Of a stretch of 64,000 nt of DNA, positions 1-9,160 are shown piece after piece. The stretch comes from Ignavibacteria bacterium (lineage in GTDB: Bacteria; Bacteroidota; Ignavibacteria; Kapaibacteriales; UBA4661), in the NCBI GenBank assembly GCA_947459425.1, contig CANHDJ010000005.1, positions 1-64,000 of the forward strand, written 5' to 3'. The notes beneath the pieces were generated by a model, which searched no databases, had not been told where the DNA came from, and was given only the letters and a program-made list of their open reading frames with translations. How positions within the stretch are numbered: position 1 is the stretch's first letter; each line of letters begins with the position of its first letter. The position numbers were made by a program, and so were the translations under genes.

Positions 1-1
1 G

Positions 2-139
2 GAGCGGTGGAACAACACCCTTCGGCAACGAGTGGGGCGTTATGTCCGCAAAACCCTCTCGTTTTCCAAACGAGACTTTTGGCATCAGATTGTAACCGAA
101 ATGTTTATTATTACTTACAATCTCTCATGTATTACTTGA
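2..139 (+). CDS. IS1-family transposase, C-terminal fragment
   Basis: Reading from base 2 gives 45 residues beginning ERWNNTLRQRVGRYVRKTLS and ending at TGA 137-139. The ERxNNxLRQR block, followed by VRKTLSFSK and an aromatic, YN-containing tail, is the diagnostic end of IS1-type DDE transposases (InsB side). The leading Glu is probably the catalytic Glu of the DDE triad. The N-terminal part lies beyond the left edge, so it cannot be judged whether the gene is intact or needs a -1 frameshift as in classical IS1. The family assignment is from sequence memory. Confidence 0.7.
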   Translation, partial: ERWNNTLRQRVGRYVRKTLSFSKRDFWHQIVTEMFIITYNLSCIT

Positions 140-147
140 CCACTACC
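131..147 (-). repeat. Putative right terminal inverted repeat of the IS1-like element
   Basis: The reverse complement of this stretch reads GGTAGTGGTCAAGTAAT. It starts with GG and overlaps the transposase stop codon, as IS1 right ends do. The matching left end is outside the window, so this is inference from position and the GGTR start. Confidence 0.45.
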
Positions 148-179
148 GTTTTTTATTGTCATAACAGGAGGAACACACC

Positions 180-584
180 ATGGGACGCAAGATTTTATCA
201 GTATTGGCAGGTCTTATTGCTGCAATGGCGACATTTTTCATTGTTGAGCAGTTAGGACATTCCATCTACCCGGCACCCGCAGGGCTTAATTTCGAGGACG
301 CGGCAGCAGTGAAGGCGTTTATGGACAACCGACCAATAGGGGCGTATTTGCTTGTTCTTGGCGGATGGCTGCTTGGAACGTTGGAAGCGGGCTTTATTGC
401 ACAAAAAATCTCGCGTGAGACCGCTAACACCATCCCGTTTATTCTGGGAGGCATTTTAACGGCTTCGGCGGCACTTAATTTCTTTCTCTTGCCGCATCCC
501 GTCTGGTTCGTGATTGTTGGCATTATCGTCTTTGTTCCCATGGCTCTTGTGGGTTGGAAACTTTCCCAACGCTTTGGCTCATAA
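180..584 (+). CDS. Small hypothetical membrane protein
   Basis: A 134-residue integral membrane protein with about four hydrophobic segments: near residues 5-22, 52-72, 80-98 and 105-125. A good ribosome-binding site (AGGAGG, about 8 nt upstream) fixes the ATG at 180. No catalytic motif is visible. The second segment is glycine-rich (LGGWLLGTLEAGF) and the third carries a GG pair (LGGILTAS), typical of tightly packed helices in small uncharacterised inner-membrane proteins. It begins 33 bp past the putative IS1 right end, so its native promoter may have been replaced or displaced by the insertion. Function unknown. Confidence 0.75.
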   Translation: MGRKILSVLAGLIAAMATFFIVEQLGHSIYPAPAGLNFEDAAAVKAFMDNRPIGAYLLVLGGWLLGTLEAGFIAQKISRETANTIPFILGGILTASAALNFFLLPHPVWFVIVGIIVFVPMALVGWKLSQRFGS

Positions 585-673
585 TCTTGTCATTTTTTGC
601 TTACTCTAAAACTCAACATTCAAAATTCAACACTATCTCATAACCCAGTATTTGCGCCCATTTCACCGCTATT

Positions 674-1906
674 ATGAAATCATCCCCCAGTACCAATCTT
701 GAATCGCTTCTGGCAAGTGCACAAAAGCAGGAACGGCGTATCGTCGGGCTTATGAGCGGTACGTCGCTTGATGGTCTAGATATTGCGCTTTGCCGCATCT
801 CTGGCTCTGGCGGCGAGACAAACGTTGTGGTGGAGCGCTTTAGAACCGTTTCCTACTCCGACGATATTAAAAATGCAATTCGCAGTGTTTTTGCCAAAGA
901 GCAGGTTGATTTTCAGTACCTTACGCTGCTTAACGCATGGATAGGGCGCTTGCATGGCGGTATGGTCGCCGAGAGCCTTCGGGCGTGGGATATTGACCCC
1001 GACGAGATAGATTGCATCGCCAGTCATGGGCAAACCGTCCTGCACGCGCCGCGCTCACTGCATAAAAAGTACGATTTTCCCGAAGGCGGATTCCCGAATG
1101 CAACGCTTCAAATCGGCGATGGCGACCATGTTGCCGTATCCTCCGGAATTATCACGTTGAGTGATTTTCGCCAAAAACACGTTGCCGCAGGTGGTGAAGG
1201 CGCTCCGCTAGCGGTGTATGGGGATTATTTCATGTTTTCTCAGCAAGGCGAAAACCGAATCATGCTCAATTTGGGCGGTATTGCGAATTTCACTTATCTG
1301 CCCGCAACGCTTGATGCGGGAGCGATTTTCACCACCGACACCGGTCCCGGAAACACAATGCTGGACGCTTACGCACGGCGAATGTACGGCAAAGCCTTCG
1401 ATAGCAACGGTTCTATCGCATTAGCAGGGCGCTCAAGTGAACGACTATTGGCGGCACTTAAAAATCATCCTTTTTTCGATGCGCCTTTTCCGAAAACAAC
1501 CGGACCGGAACTCTTCAACATGGCGTATTTAGACGGGGTTGCCGCCGATCACCGTGTTTTTCTCAGCGCTATGCCCGCAGAAGATGTCATGGCAACGCTT
1601 GTGCGCTTTTCGGCAGAAACGGTTGCCGATGCTGTTAAACGCTCGTTTCCTTCGGGTAACGAAAAATTCCGTGTCTATATGAGCGGTGGCGGGGCGCACA
1701 ATCCAGCATTAGTGGCGGCTCTCAAGGAATGTTTGCCCGATGCTCAATTCGGCACGACAGACGAACTTGGCATTGCGGGTGATGCCAAAGAAGCGGTACT
1801 GTTTGCGGTTTTGGCAAATGAAACACTCTGCGGCGGGCGCACCTATTTCGGCGACCGTCAGGGCGTACCAACGGTTTCGATGGGCAAAATCTCGTTTCCC
1901 GAATAA
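674..1906 (+). CDS. anmK: Anhydro-N-acetylmuramic acid kinase
   Basis: A 410-residue member of the AnmK family. The enzyme hydrolyses the 1,6-anhydro ring of anhydro-MurNAc and phosphorylates it to MurNAc-6-P in cytoplasmic peptidoglycan recycling. The ATP-binding motif GLMSGTSLDG is at residues 25-34. LNLGGIANFT, TDTGPGNTMLD and the later MSGGGAHNP motif of the family are all present. It is about 40 residues longer than the E. coli enzyme, mainly through a roughly 22-residue N-terminal extension before the first motif. The ATG at 674 is the only plausible start. No other recycling gene (murQ, nagZ, ampG) is adjacent. The next gene follows after 24 bp on the same strand and may be co-transcribed. 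Confidence 0.93.
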   Translation: MKSSPSTNLESLLASAQKQERRIVGLMSGTSLDGLDIALCRISGSGGETNVVVERFRTVSYSDDIKNAIRSVFAKEQVDFQYLTLLNAWIGRLHGGMVAESLRAWDIDPDEIDCIASHGQTVLHAPRSLHKKYDFPEGGFPNATLQIGDGDHVAVSSGIITLSDFRQKHVAAGGEGAPLAVYGDYFMFSQQGENRIMLNLGGIANFTYLPATLDAGAIFTTDTGPGNTMLDAYARRMYGKAFDSNGSIALAGRSSERLLAALKNHPFFDAPFPKTTGPELFNMAYLDGVAADHRVFLSAMPAEDVMATLVRFSAETVADAVKRSFPSGNEKFRVYMSGGGAHNPALVAALKECLPDAQFGTTDELGIAGDAKEAVLFAVLANETLCGGRTYFGDRQGVPTVSMGKISFPE

Positions 1907-1930
1907 AAGACTCTGAAGAAAAGGACAATT

Positions 1931-4075
1931 ATGCAACGACGTATTCTCACCATTGCTTTGAATTTATGCGTGCTGGCGCTGTTCCCCGTTCTGATGTCGG
2001 CAAAAGCATCGTTCTCGGATTCTACCGCAACGCAAAATGCCCCCGACGAGCGTATGGATGCGAGAGCGGGGATATTTCTCGGTGGCAATTTGAATCGCCC
2101 ACGAGTGAATTTCTACGAAATTCCGGGCTTGGAGGGCAATAAAACGGCGTTTACCGAAGGAATTGGCTTCGGTCCTCATGCGGGCTTCATCGGTGAATTG
2201 CCGATATTTCCTTGGTTGCATCTGGATGCACGGGCAAGCATTTTTCAACAATACCAGACCTTGCGCTCAGAGCCGGAAATTATTCCCGTCGGTTCGCTTG
2301 ACGGCAATGCCGACGTTGGGCAAGTTCAGCGTTTACTGGAAGCGCGGCTGGCAACGGCAGGTTTACAGCTTTTTCTGGGCATTTCGCCCGTACAGAACTT
2401 GAATATTTTTCTAGGGGCGCGGGGCGATCTTTTTTTTGAAAAGCGCTATTCGCAGGTGGAATCGCTCTTAGAGCCGAATTATGGGCGCTTTGCCGATGGA
2501 CTGCCGAATGAGCAGTTTCGCAAGCGCAACCCGCAATCGGGCGTACTTCCTAGCGTTCGGGCGCTCGGCGTGGCAAATTTGAGTATTGCGCTCATGGGCG
2601 GAATTGGCTACGAACTTCCCGTCAATGCCGCACAATCACTGACGATTGCCCCTGAAGTTTTTGTTTCGCGTGGGCTGACGAATGTTATTTCGGCGCAAGA
2701 TGTGACAGGGCGCGATATTGTCTGGCAAATTGATAATCTTCATGCAAGCCTCGCTTTTCGCTGGTATCCAGCCCGCGCAGCTCGCTTCAATGCCGAGGCG
2801 TACCAACTCAAAAAACTCCAAACCCTCGAAAAAGAAATTGCTCAAGAGCGTAAGAAAATCCAGACAGAATTGCAAGAATTGCGAACATCAGGGATTTCGG
2901 TCAAGCTGGCAGAAGTCAAAGCTGTTTTGCAAGACGGCAAACAGACCATCACGAATCCAACGCTGCGCGTCGAGGAATTTCGCGCCTCCAAGCAACAACA
3001 GCTTTTGCCGTGCATCTTTTTTAATGAAAATTCGTCGGTTATCCCGGGACGCTACAAACGCTTGACGGCAAATGAGCGCCTCAATTTTCGGATAGAATCG
3101 CTGGAGAAAGCCAAGCCACTAGAAATATATTACACGATACTCAACATCATTGGAAAGCGCATGGAATCGAATCCTGCGGCGGTTATTTTTCTGACGGGTT
3201 GCAATAGCAATATCGGTACGGAACAAGGCAACCAGCGCCTCTCCGAACAACGTGCGCAAACGGTGAGTGATTATCTGCAAGATGTTTGGAAAATTCCTTC
3301 TAAACGCATTGTTGTTCAAAAACGCGATTTGCCGGAAAAACCCTCGCAAACCTCATCAACACTGAATGCCGAAGAAGCGCAAGCCGAAAATCGCCGCGTT
3401 GATATGAGCAGCACCACGCCGGAAATCTTTGCGCCTATTGTCTTGGAAACGGTACAACTCACCGTTAATCCGCCGACCTTAGTGCTGGGATTGAGTATTA
3501 TTGCCGGTTCGGGCTTAAAACAATGGTCGTTGGAGATAAGCAGTTTCGAGGGGCGGGAAGAGCGCATCCTTCATTCCTTCGTCGGCGGCAACACCTATCC
3601 GCAGCAATATACGTGGAATCTTGATGCCGACCAGCGCAATATTCCTTCTGCTCCGGGCAGTATGGACATTCATTTGGACATGACGGACGTGGATAACCGC
3701 GATGCCGAATCGCCGATTGTTTCTGTTCCGGTGGAAGTTATCAAATACGCCGACAAAAAGCGTAATAAAGCGCCCGACAAGCGCATCAGCACCTATCTTC
3801 TCGGCTTTTTCGAGAATGATTCTCAGTCAGATGCTCTTTTGCAACGCATCAAAACACAACTCACTCCCCAAGCAAGTGTTGCGTTGGATTCGTATTCCGG
3901 CGCAGCACAAATGCAAGTGTTCACGCAGAAACTCGGCGTTCAAAATATCCGCTCTACTTTCTCGAAAGAGGCACAAGACCGCACCTTGAGTTTGCTCAAA
4001 TTCGATACCTCCGTGCCGGAAGGACGCTTTCACAACCGCGCAGTCCGCGTGGAAGTACAAGAAGCGGTGCAGTAA
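1931..4075 (+). CDS. Large OmpA-family outer-membrane protein
   Basis: A 714-residue secreted protein with an N-terminal signal peptide (hydrophobic [16 protein letters not shown], then an ASA-type cleavage region). The N-terminal third has beta-barrel-like alternation. A charged coiled-coil-like stretch ([20 protein letters not shown]) sits near residues 298-320. It is followed by an OmpA C-terminal-like peptidoglycan-binding domain, seen as [23 protein letters not shown] and ending in ENRRVDM. The last ~110 residues look like a second, degenerate OmpA-like module ending [10 protein letters not shown]. An AAGGA motif upstream supports ATG 1931. The likely role is anchoring the outer membrane to peptidoglycan. 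The first half matches no named family I recognise. Confidence 0.8.
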   Translation: MQRRILTIALNLCVLALFPVLMSAKASFSDSTATQNAPDERMDARAGIFLGGNLNRPRVNFYEIPGLEGNKTAFTEGIGFGPHAGFIGELPIFPWLHLDARASIFQQYQTLRSEPEIIPVGSLDGNADVGQVQRLLEARLATAGLQLFLGISPVQNLNIFLGARGDLFFEKRYSQVESLLEPNYGRFADGLPNEQFRKRNPQSGVLPSVRALGVANLSIALMGGIGYELPVNAAQSLTIAPEVFVSRGLTNVISAQDVTGRDIVWQIDNLHASLAFRWYPARAARFNAEAYQLKKLQTLEKEIAQERKKIQTELQELRTSGISVKLAEVKAVLQDGKQTITNPTLRVEEFRASKQQQLLPCIFFNENSSVIPGRYKRLTANERLNFRIESLEKAKPLEIYYTILNIIGKRMESNPAAVIFLTGCNSNIGTEQGNQRLSEQRAQTVSDYLQDVWKIPSKRIVVQKRDLPEKPSQTSSTLNAEEAQAENRRVDMSSTTPEIFAPIVLETVQLTVNPPTLVLGLSIIAGSGLKQWSLEISSFEGREERILHSFVGGNTYPQQYTWNLDADQRNIPSAPGSMDIHLDMTDVDNRDAESPIVSVPVEVIKYADKKRNKAPDKRISTYLLGFFENDSQSDALLQRIKTQLTPQASVALDSYSGAAQMQVFTQKLGVQNIRSTFSKEAQDRTLSLLKFDTSVPEGRFHNRAVRVEVQEAVQ

Positions 4076-4130
4076 GGCACAAGTATTTTATAGTTACCTT
4101 GTTTTTTTGAACAATTATTTCCCTACAACC

Positions 4131-4451
4131 ATGATCGTAACAACAACAGGAGAAATCCAAGGCTACCGTATCAAACGCTATTTGGGCGTGGTAACAGGCG
4201 AGGCAATCGTCGGCGCAAATATGTTCAAAGATATGCTTGCCGGAGTACGCGACATTGTTGGCGGGCGCTCCGGTTCGTATGAGAATGAACTCCGCAAAGC
4301 ACGGGAAATCGCCTTCCAAGAGATGGAAGATATTGCGATTCAACTTGGCGCAAATGCCGTCGTTGGCGTAGATTTGGACTACGAAGTTCTAGGGCAAAAC
4401 AACGGAATGCTGATGGTCAGCGTCAACGGCACTGCCGTTATTATTGAGTAA
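4131..4451 (+). CDS. YbjQ-family (UPF0145/DUF74) protein
   Basis: A 106-residue protein matching the YbjQ/UPF0145 family, small pentameric proteins of unclear function. Typical features are the start [14 protein letters not shown], the [14 protein letters not shown] block, an acidic/basic helix with [16 protein letters not shown], and the end [17 protein letters not shown]. Family members are about 105 residues. ATG 4131 is chosen over an upstream TTG at 4107 because family members begin MIVTTT. The stop is 4 bp before the ATG of the DUF4112 gene, so the two are almost certainly co-transcribed. Confidence 0.9.
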   Translation: MIVTTTGEIQGYRIKRYLGVVTGEAIVGANMFKDMLAGVRDIVGGRSGSYENELRKAREIAFQEMEDIAIQLGANAVVGVDLDYEVLGQNNGMLMVSVNGTAVIIE

Positions 4452-4455
4452 CACG

Positions 4456-4971
4456 ATGACACCACCCCGTCAAACTTCGGTCACACCAACATCCTCGCCG
4501 ATAATTTCCGACCAACTCCAGCCCGTGCGCCGCATTGCGCGTGTGCTGGACGACCTTATTCGTATTCCGGGAACAAACATTGGGATAGGCATTGACCCTT
4601 TGCTGAATCTCATTCCGGTTGCTGGTGATGCCGCAGGAACTGTTATGAGCGCATATCTGCTCGTAACTGCCGTTAAAATGGGCGTTCCGAAGCGGATTTT
4701 GGCGCGAATGGTTCTGAATATCAGCATTGATGCTCTTGTTGGGGTAATTCCATTCGTGGGGCAGGCGTTTGATTTTATTTGGAAGGCGAACAACAAAAAT
4801 ATGGTTCTTTTGGAGCGCTACGCAACCAACCCTTCGGGAACAGCAAAATCAAGCGGCATAGCGGTTATGGTGATTCTGGTGTCGTTGGTGCTTGTGCTTG
4901 TCGGCACTCTTGCTTTTGCGTATTGGCTACTCACGCTGCTGTCGTCGTGGCTGAATCTGCCGCTCTGGTAG
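4456..4971 (+). CDS. DUF4112 domain membrane protein
   Basis: A 171-residue protein with the DUF4112 signature. RIARVLDDLIRIPGTNIGIG is followed by DPLLNLIPVAGDAAG and the helical PFVGQAFDFIWKANNKNM region, then a C-terminal transmembrane helix near residues 132-160. The family is common in bacteria and uncharacterised; the protein is probably inner-membrane. It starts 4 bp after the YbjQ gene. A strong hairpin lies just downstream. An upstream TTG at 4444 overlaps the previous gene and is less likely than ATG 4456. Confidence 0.88.
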   Translation: MTPPRQTSVTPTSSPIISDQLQPVRRIARVLDDLIRIPGTNIGIGIDPLLNLIPVAGDAAGTVMSAYLLVTAVKMGVPKRILARMVLNISIDALVGVIPFVGQAFDFIWKANNKNMVLLERYATNPSGTAKSSGIAVMVILVSLVLVLVGTLAFAYWLLTLLSSWLNLPLW

Positions 4972-4987
4972 AAGAAAACAACCGTAT

Positions 4988-5030
4988 AGAAAAAAGCCTG
5001 TCAGCTATCGTAACTGACAGGCTTTTTTCT
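4988..5030. terminator. Bidirectional intrinsic terminator
   Basis: A perfect 17-bp inverted repeat (stem core AAGCCTGTCAG / CTGACAGGCTT) with a 9-nt loop and A/T tracts on both sides. It sits between the convergent DUF4112 gene and the gene at 5047-5934, so it can serve both strands. Confidence 0.9.
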
Positions 5031-5046
5031 ATAATAGTTGTTCCGA

Positions 5047-5934
5047 TTATATTTCCGCAACGGCGCGTTCAATCAAACGGCGACCAACGGTCTGAACGCC
5101 TGTGTAATCGAAGTAATTCGTCGTTGCATCCAAAAAGCCCGCAACATAATCCAGTTTATCATCCGAAACTTCGATGAAGTTCTTCAAACTGCTGACAACA
5201 CCTTCTGGCGTGATATTTTTGGACGAAACAAAATTGCCCATCCAGCCTTTGATGCTGTTGAATCCTTGCTGCACAAATCCTAACTGCCCGCCAACGTCAC
5301 CACCCGGAATCATGGACGAAACAGCGCTGAATGCAGGGTTTTTGCTGAGGTCATCGGGAACTAAGCCGGAAATAAACTCTTCCATTTTGCGCAAGAAATC
5401 CGGTCCGAGTGGAATAAGCCCGTCGAAGCAAGTCAAAGCCGCCAAACGCATGATGGATTCTTTACCATAATCGCCCACAGCGCCCATAAATTCTGCTACG
5501 CCGTCGCCGGGAATACCGTTGATTTTGGCGTAGGCAATAATTTCAGCCGCAACTTTGATAGAAAAATCAATCGCTTGCGCTTTGTCGGCTTTGGGCGTGA
5601 TTTTCTCAAGAAAACTCAAGAAAGAAACGCTTTCGCCGATTTTGTTCGCTAATGCTGCTGCACCAAGTTTGCCGCCGATACTGTTGGCAGTCTGGTAGAG
5701 CCAGACGGCGCGTTGGTAGCCTTCTGCGGGGTCGTTGTAGAGCGTGATAGCGCGTTCGCCGATTTGCTGTACCATTCCGGGATCGCTTTCGCCCGTCACC
5801 AGCGTAATCATGCTGTCAAAGCTGGTAATATTTTGCCATTCGCCCGGAACGATGTAATCAAGCGCCCGGAGCGACATAACCGTTGCGCCGCTTTGGGGCA
5901 ACTCATTGATAAGTTCAAAAATAGGTTTGCTCAT
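5047..5934 (-). CDS. Uncharacterised helical protein
   Basis: A 295-residue protein starting MSKPIFELINELPQSGATVM. I do not recognise the family. There is no signal peptide or clear transmembrane helix. The sequence alternates amphipathic helices with Gly/Pro breaks (for example GIPGDGVAEFMGAVGDYGKES, SMIPGGDVGGQLGF) and looks like an all-alpha soluble protein. No catalytic motif is visible. It ends against the bidirectional terminator and stands alone: the next gene on this strand starts upstream at 6513 and the spacing is about 55 bp, so shared transcription is possible. ATG 5934 is the first and only good start. Confidence 0.75.
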   Translation of the reverse strand: MSKPIFELINELPQSGATVMSLRALDYIVPGEWQNITSFDSMITLVTGESDPGMVQQIGERAITLYNDPAEGYQRAVWLYQTANSIGGKLGAAALANKIGESVSFLSFLEKITPKADKAQAIDFSIKVAAEIIAYAKINGIPGDGVAEFMGAVGDYGKESIMRLAALTCFDGLIPLGPDFLRKMEEFISGLVPDDLSKNPAFSAVSSMIPGGDVGGQLGFVQQGFNSIKGWMGNFVSSKNITPEGVVSSLKNFIEVSDDKLDYVAGFLDATTNYFDYTGVQTVGRRLIERAVAEI

Positions 5935-5988
5935 CGTAATTGGTAGTGTTTGAATATGGAAGAGAAATGAATTGTGTGATGTGGCAGA

Positions 5989-6513
5989 TTATTTCATTGC
6001 CGCCAAGCCTGCCAAATTGACCTTATTGAGCCATTCTTCGCGGTTTGCTTTGGTAAAGGATACGTCGCGGGAAAGCACTTTTACTTGAAAGCGCCCGCCG
6101 ACAAGCACTGCCGTTGCGGTGCTGCCTTGATCAACCGCCGGGAAGCCGCCAATTTTCTTGGTGGCAGTCTTGAATTTATCGGCTGCTTGGGGATTATTCG
6201 CAACATCGGAAATGGCAATCATGGCTAAGTCCTTGCCACCTTTTTTCAATTTATACTCTGCAAAGCCCGTCTTTTCTTGGCTGGCAATCATTTCAAAGCC
6301 CGATTCAGTTTTCGGAAAGAACTTGTTAAACGAACCGCCTTCTTCGGGCGTTGGCAGTGCGCCGGATTTTTGTGCTTCTTTTTTCGCTTCAATCGCCTCT
6401 TTGCTTTTTTTGTCTGCCTCCGACCAACGCGGGTCTTCTTTTTTTGAACACGCGGTCAGACTAAGGACAAAAGCGCATAAAAGCAGCGCTGTACGGAATA
6501 GGTATTTATTCAT
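5989..6513 (-). CDS. Hypothetical lipoprotein
   Basis: A 174-residue lipoprotein. The signal peptide MNKYLFRTALLLCAFVLSLTAC ends in a lipobox, LTAC. A highly charged Lys/Glu linker follows (SKKEDPRWSEADKKSKEAIEAKK). The remaining ~110 residues form an alpha/beta domain with GGSFNKFFPKTESGFEM and a VLSRDVSF strand. This recalls membrane-surface ligand-binding lipoproteins but matches no family I can name. The longest reading frame starts at 6573, but ATG 6513 puts the signal peptide at the N-terminus. It is likely transcribed with rdgB upstream (90 bp gap). Confidence 0.8.
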   Translation of the reverse strand: MNKYLFRTALLLCAFVLSLTACSKKEDPRWSEADKKSKEAIEAKKEAQKSGALPTPEEGGSFNKFFPKTESGFEMIASQEKTGFAEYKLKKGGKDLAMIAISDVANNPQAADKFKTATKKIGGFPAVDQGSTATAVLVGGRFQVKVLSRDVSFTKANREEWLNKVNLAGLAAMK

Positions 6514-6603
6514 GGAAGGATAGAAAGGGGGTGGAAGAATACTATTTTTACCAAAGCGTCGCAATCTACACAATGCCTTTTGGACAGCAAAGTTTTTTTC
6601 TGT

Positions 6604-7206
6604 TTACGTGCTTTGGTAAGCAGCAAAGAGGGTGGCAAAGTGTTGAAGCGCCCGCCCGCGATGGCTGATGCGGTGCTTTTCAGCAGCGCCCATTTCGGCG
6701 AATGTTTGGTCGAATCCGTCGGGAATGAAGATGCAATCATAGCCGAAGCCACCCGCGCCACGCTCCGATTCTGTGATACGCCCTTCGCAGACACCCTCAG
6801 CAAAGGCAACCCGCAAATCGTCGTGATAGCAAATCACTGCACGGAAGCGGGCTGTACGCTGCTCCGGCGGCACACCCTTGAGCGCCGAGAGCAGTTTTGT
6901 GCGGTTTTCGGCGTAACTGGCATTTTCTCCCGCATACCGCCCCGTGTACACGCCGGGCGCACCGCCAAGAGCATCCACTTCCAAACCCGAATCATCAGCA
7001 ACGCAGGTGTGGTGCGTTGCAGCGAATATTGCCACTGCTTTGATATACGCATTTTCTTCCAATGTTGAGCCTGTTTCTACTATTTTTGTCGGGAAGGCTG
7101 AAATGGCACTTGGGAGGAGAATTGTTGCCAAATTTTCCGCTTGGAGAATATCCTGCATTTCCTGTGCTTTGTCGGGATTGTTCGAGCCTATCAGCAGTGT
7201 TATCAT
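6604..7206 (-). CDS. rdgB: dITP/XTP pyrophosphatase (RdgB/HAM1 family)
   Basis: A 200-residue non-canonical purine NTP pyrophosphatase that removes dITP, XTP and dHAPTP from the nucleotide pool. The family start is LLIGSNNPDKAQEMQ (usual S/T-x-N-x-x-K). The metal site is VADDSGLEVDAL, followed by GGAPGVYTGRYAG. The C-terminal GGFGYDCIFIPDG and AEKHRISHRGRAL motifs bind base and phosphate. ATG 7206 is chosen because family members start directly at this strand; the frame extends to 7389 but the extra residues do not resemble the family. It lies downstream of bshC with a 145 bp gap. Confidence 0.93.
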   Translation of the reverse strand: MITLLIGSNNPDKAQEMQDILQAENLATILLPSAISAFPTKIVETGSTLEENAYIKAVAIFAATHHTCVADDSGLEVDALGGAPGVYTGRYAGENASYAENRTKLLSALKGVPPEQRTARFRAVICYHDDLRVAFAEGVCEGRITESERGAGGFGYDCIFIPDGFDQTFAEMGAAEKHRISHRGRALQHFATLFAAYQST

Positions 7207-7351
7207 GGTATTACAAGATTGCAAAAATTTCGTGAAAGTTAAAGAAGACATACTGAGAATGGTCAGAAGGTTGCATATCCAGCACCCGCCCGACGGCAGC
7301 GTACTTGCACTCTTCAGCCGCCGGACGGGAAGATGTTTTCGACCTTCTTCA

Positions 7352-9019
7352 CTATATTGACGAGTCTTTATCGACGGTTTCGGCATCAATCACGGCGACA
7401 ATGTGTGCCGTTGCGCCTTCTTGCGCATTCCCCACCGCGACAATCTGCCGCATTTGCCGCGACAACGCCTCAAAACCGACCTTTGCAACAAAGTACAAAT
7501 ACGGCAATGTGCGTTCCTGCAATCCACCATCGGGATACAGCAACGACGAGGCTTTGCGGGCTTTGCTGAGAGTGGTTTCTTCCAGCCGTTTTTGTGCTTT
7601 GCGCACTTTTGCTTCGAGGTCGCTCACGCCTTGCAAGGCTTGATTTTTCATGCGGTCGGCGCTTGGAGCAAGCGTTGGGTCGAGGTCGGCGATGTGGGGC
7701 TGCACATTGGCAAATGCTTGTTCGATAGCGGCTTTTGCCGCGTCCAGTGCCGCCGCCAAGGGCTTATTTTCCTGCTCTTGCATGATGGATTTTTCTACGT
7801 CCTCGTATCGGCGCATGAAAAACGACGGTTCGACCTTGAGTTTGGCACAAAGCTGTTCTGTGCGAGAATCCATCAGCGTTGCGGAATGCCGCGCCAGTGT
7901 TGCCGACTGTTCCACGCCAAAGATTGGGTACAGTTCCTGAATTTGCGCCAAATACGCAATTTCGCCCGGACCGCCAATGTATGCGGCATTCGGGAATATC
8001 GCATCTTGGACAATCGGGCGCAACAGCACCGATGGGCTGAAGCGATCCGGCTCGTTTGCCGCCAACGCGAGGAGTTCTGCTTTGGAAAAGATTATCTCAC
8101 CCGCTTGAAAACGATCGTTTCCTTCGGCAACATTGATTTTATGCCGTTTTCCGTCGGTATGAAGAAAAAGATTTACCGCCGAAGCCTGTGCCTGTCCGTG
8201 ATAGCCGCGCTCGGCAAGGAATGATGATGCTTGCGCAACAGTTTCCGCCGTCAAACCTGTATTTTCAAGTTCCTTCTGAACAACCTGCTTAAAAAGCCCG
8301 CGTTTGCGCAATTCTACTGCCGACACAAACAGAATGCCACTCGCGCCCAAGGTCGCTTGCAGAATCTGCACAAACGCCTTCACAACAGGTGTTCCGGGCG
8401 TATAAGCCGTGCGCAAAAGTTCGGCAACCTCATGGCTATATTCCGCATTTGGAAGCGCTTCAATAGCTTCATCAAGACTTGCCGTAATAGCGCCATCGTA
8501 GGCGGCATCTGCTGCCGCGACACGCTCCGGCATGAGATTCCATGCGGACTTCAGCGTGAGCGCGTCGCCCTGCTGATTCAGCATTCCAATTTTCGCAATT
8601 TCCTCAATATCATGGTCGTTGTCTTCAATCCAAAAAACGGGAACAAATTGTAAGCCTTTATGCGTGGAAGCGAGATTCTGTGCGGACTGCACGGCAGTCC
8701 ATGCTTTGAGCATCGTATAAAGCGCACCACCCAAATAACCGACTTGCTGACCCGTAATGACGGTGAGACTGGTTTCGGCAGCAAGGCTTTCGAGTTGCTC
8801 ACGCTGTTCCGCCGTTAGCTGAATCGAAGACATTGTTGCGGCAATAGCCTCAATAAACAAGGCACGGTGCGGTGCGGAAGCCGACCGCGCCGTAAGATTT
8901 GCTGTATCAGAAAAAAGTCGGGTATTCGCTTGAAACCGTGAGTGAATATGCTCTTTTTGGTTGATAAAATCCGTAAAGAGCGCAGAAAACCCCAGTGAAG
9001 GAAAAGAAAGTGTAGTCAT
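7352..9019 (-). CDS. bshC: Bacillithiol biosynthesis cysteine-adding enzyme BshC
   Basis: A 555-residue BshC-type putative cysteine ligase, the last step in bacillithiol synthesis (adding Cys to GlcN-malate). The family hallmarks are TVITGQQVGYLGGALYTMLKAWTA near the N-terminus, PVFWIEDNDHDIEEI, the Rossmann-core motif FVSAVELRKR, RPIVQDAIFPNAAYIGGPGEIAYLAQ and the C-terminal coiled coil. The size matches the family (about 540). ATG 9019 (MTTLSFPSLGF) is preferred over the longer frame from 9055. bshA and bshB are not in the window. BshC occurs in Firmicutes and many Bacteroidota/Chlorobi. Confidence 0.92.
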   Translation of the reverse strand: MTTLSFPSLGFSALFTDFINQKEHIHSRFQANTRLFSDTANLTARSASAPHRALFIEAIAATMSSIQLTAEQREQLESLAAETSLTVITGQQVGYLGGALYTMLKAWTAVQSAQNLASTHKGLQFVPVFWIEDNDHDIEEIAKIGMLNQQGDALTLKSAWNLMPERVAAADAAYDGAITASLDEAIEALPNAEYSHEVAELLRTAYTPGTPVVKAFVQILQATLGASGILFVSAVELRKRGLFKQVVQKELENTGLTAETVAQASSFLAERGYHGQAQASAVNLFLHTDGKRHKINVAEGNDRFQAGEIIFSKAELLALAANEPDRFSPSVLLRPIVQDAIFPNAAYIGGPGEIAYLAQIQELYPIFGVEQSATLARHSATLMDSRTEQLCAKLKVEPSFFMRRYEDVEKSIMQEQENKPLAAALDAAKAAIEQAFANVQPHIADLDPTLAPSADRMKNQALQGVSDLEAKVRKAQKRLEETTLSKARKASSLLYPDGGLQERTLPYLYFVAKVGFEALSRQMRQIVAVGNAQEGATAHIVAVIDAETVDKDSSI

Positions 9020-9160
9020 AAAGCGGGAAGCAAGAAGTGGAAAGATGGTATGCAAAAAGGTTTGCGCTCAAGAAAGACGCAAGTATGCGCTGCTATGTTG
9101 CAAGGACGCGGTAAAAATACGCACAAATTTGGTGACTACAGCCAAAAAGGTTTTGCCCTT

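Larger units (their letters stand above)
1..147 (+). mobile_element. 3' end of an IS1-family insertion sequence (cut by window edge)
   Basis: The first 139 bases encode the C-terminal end of an IS1-type transposase. They run into an inverted-repeat-like sequence at 131-147 whose reverse complement begins GGTAGTGG, which is reminiscent of IS1 ends that begin GGTRATG. The transposase stop codon lies inside this end, as is usual in IS1. Only the right end is visible; the left end and any target duplication lie outside the window. Confidence 0.6.
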
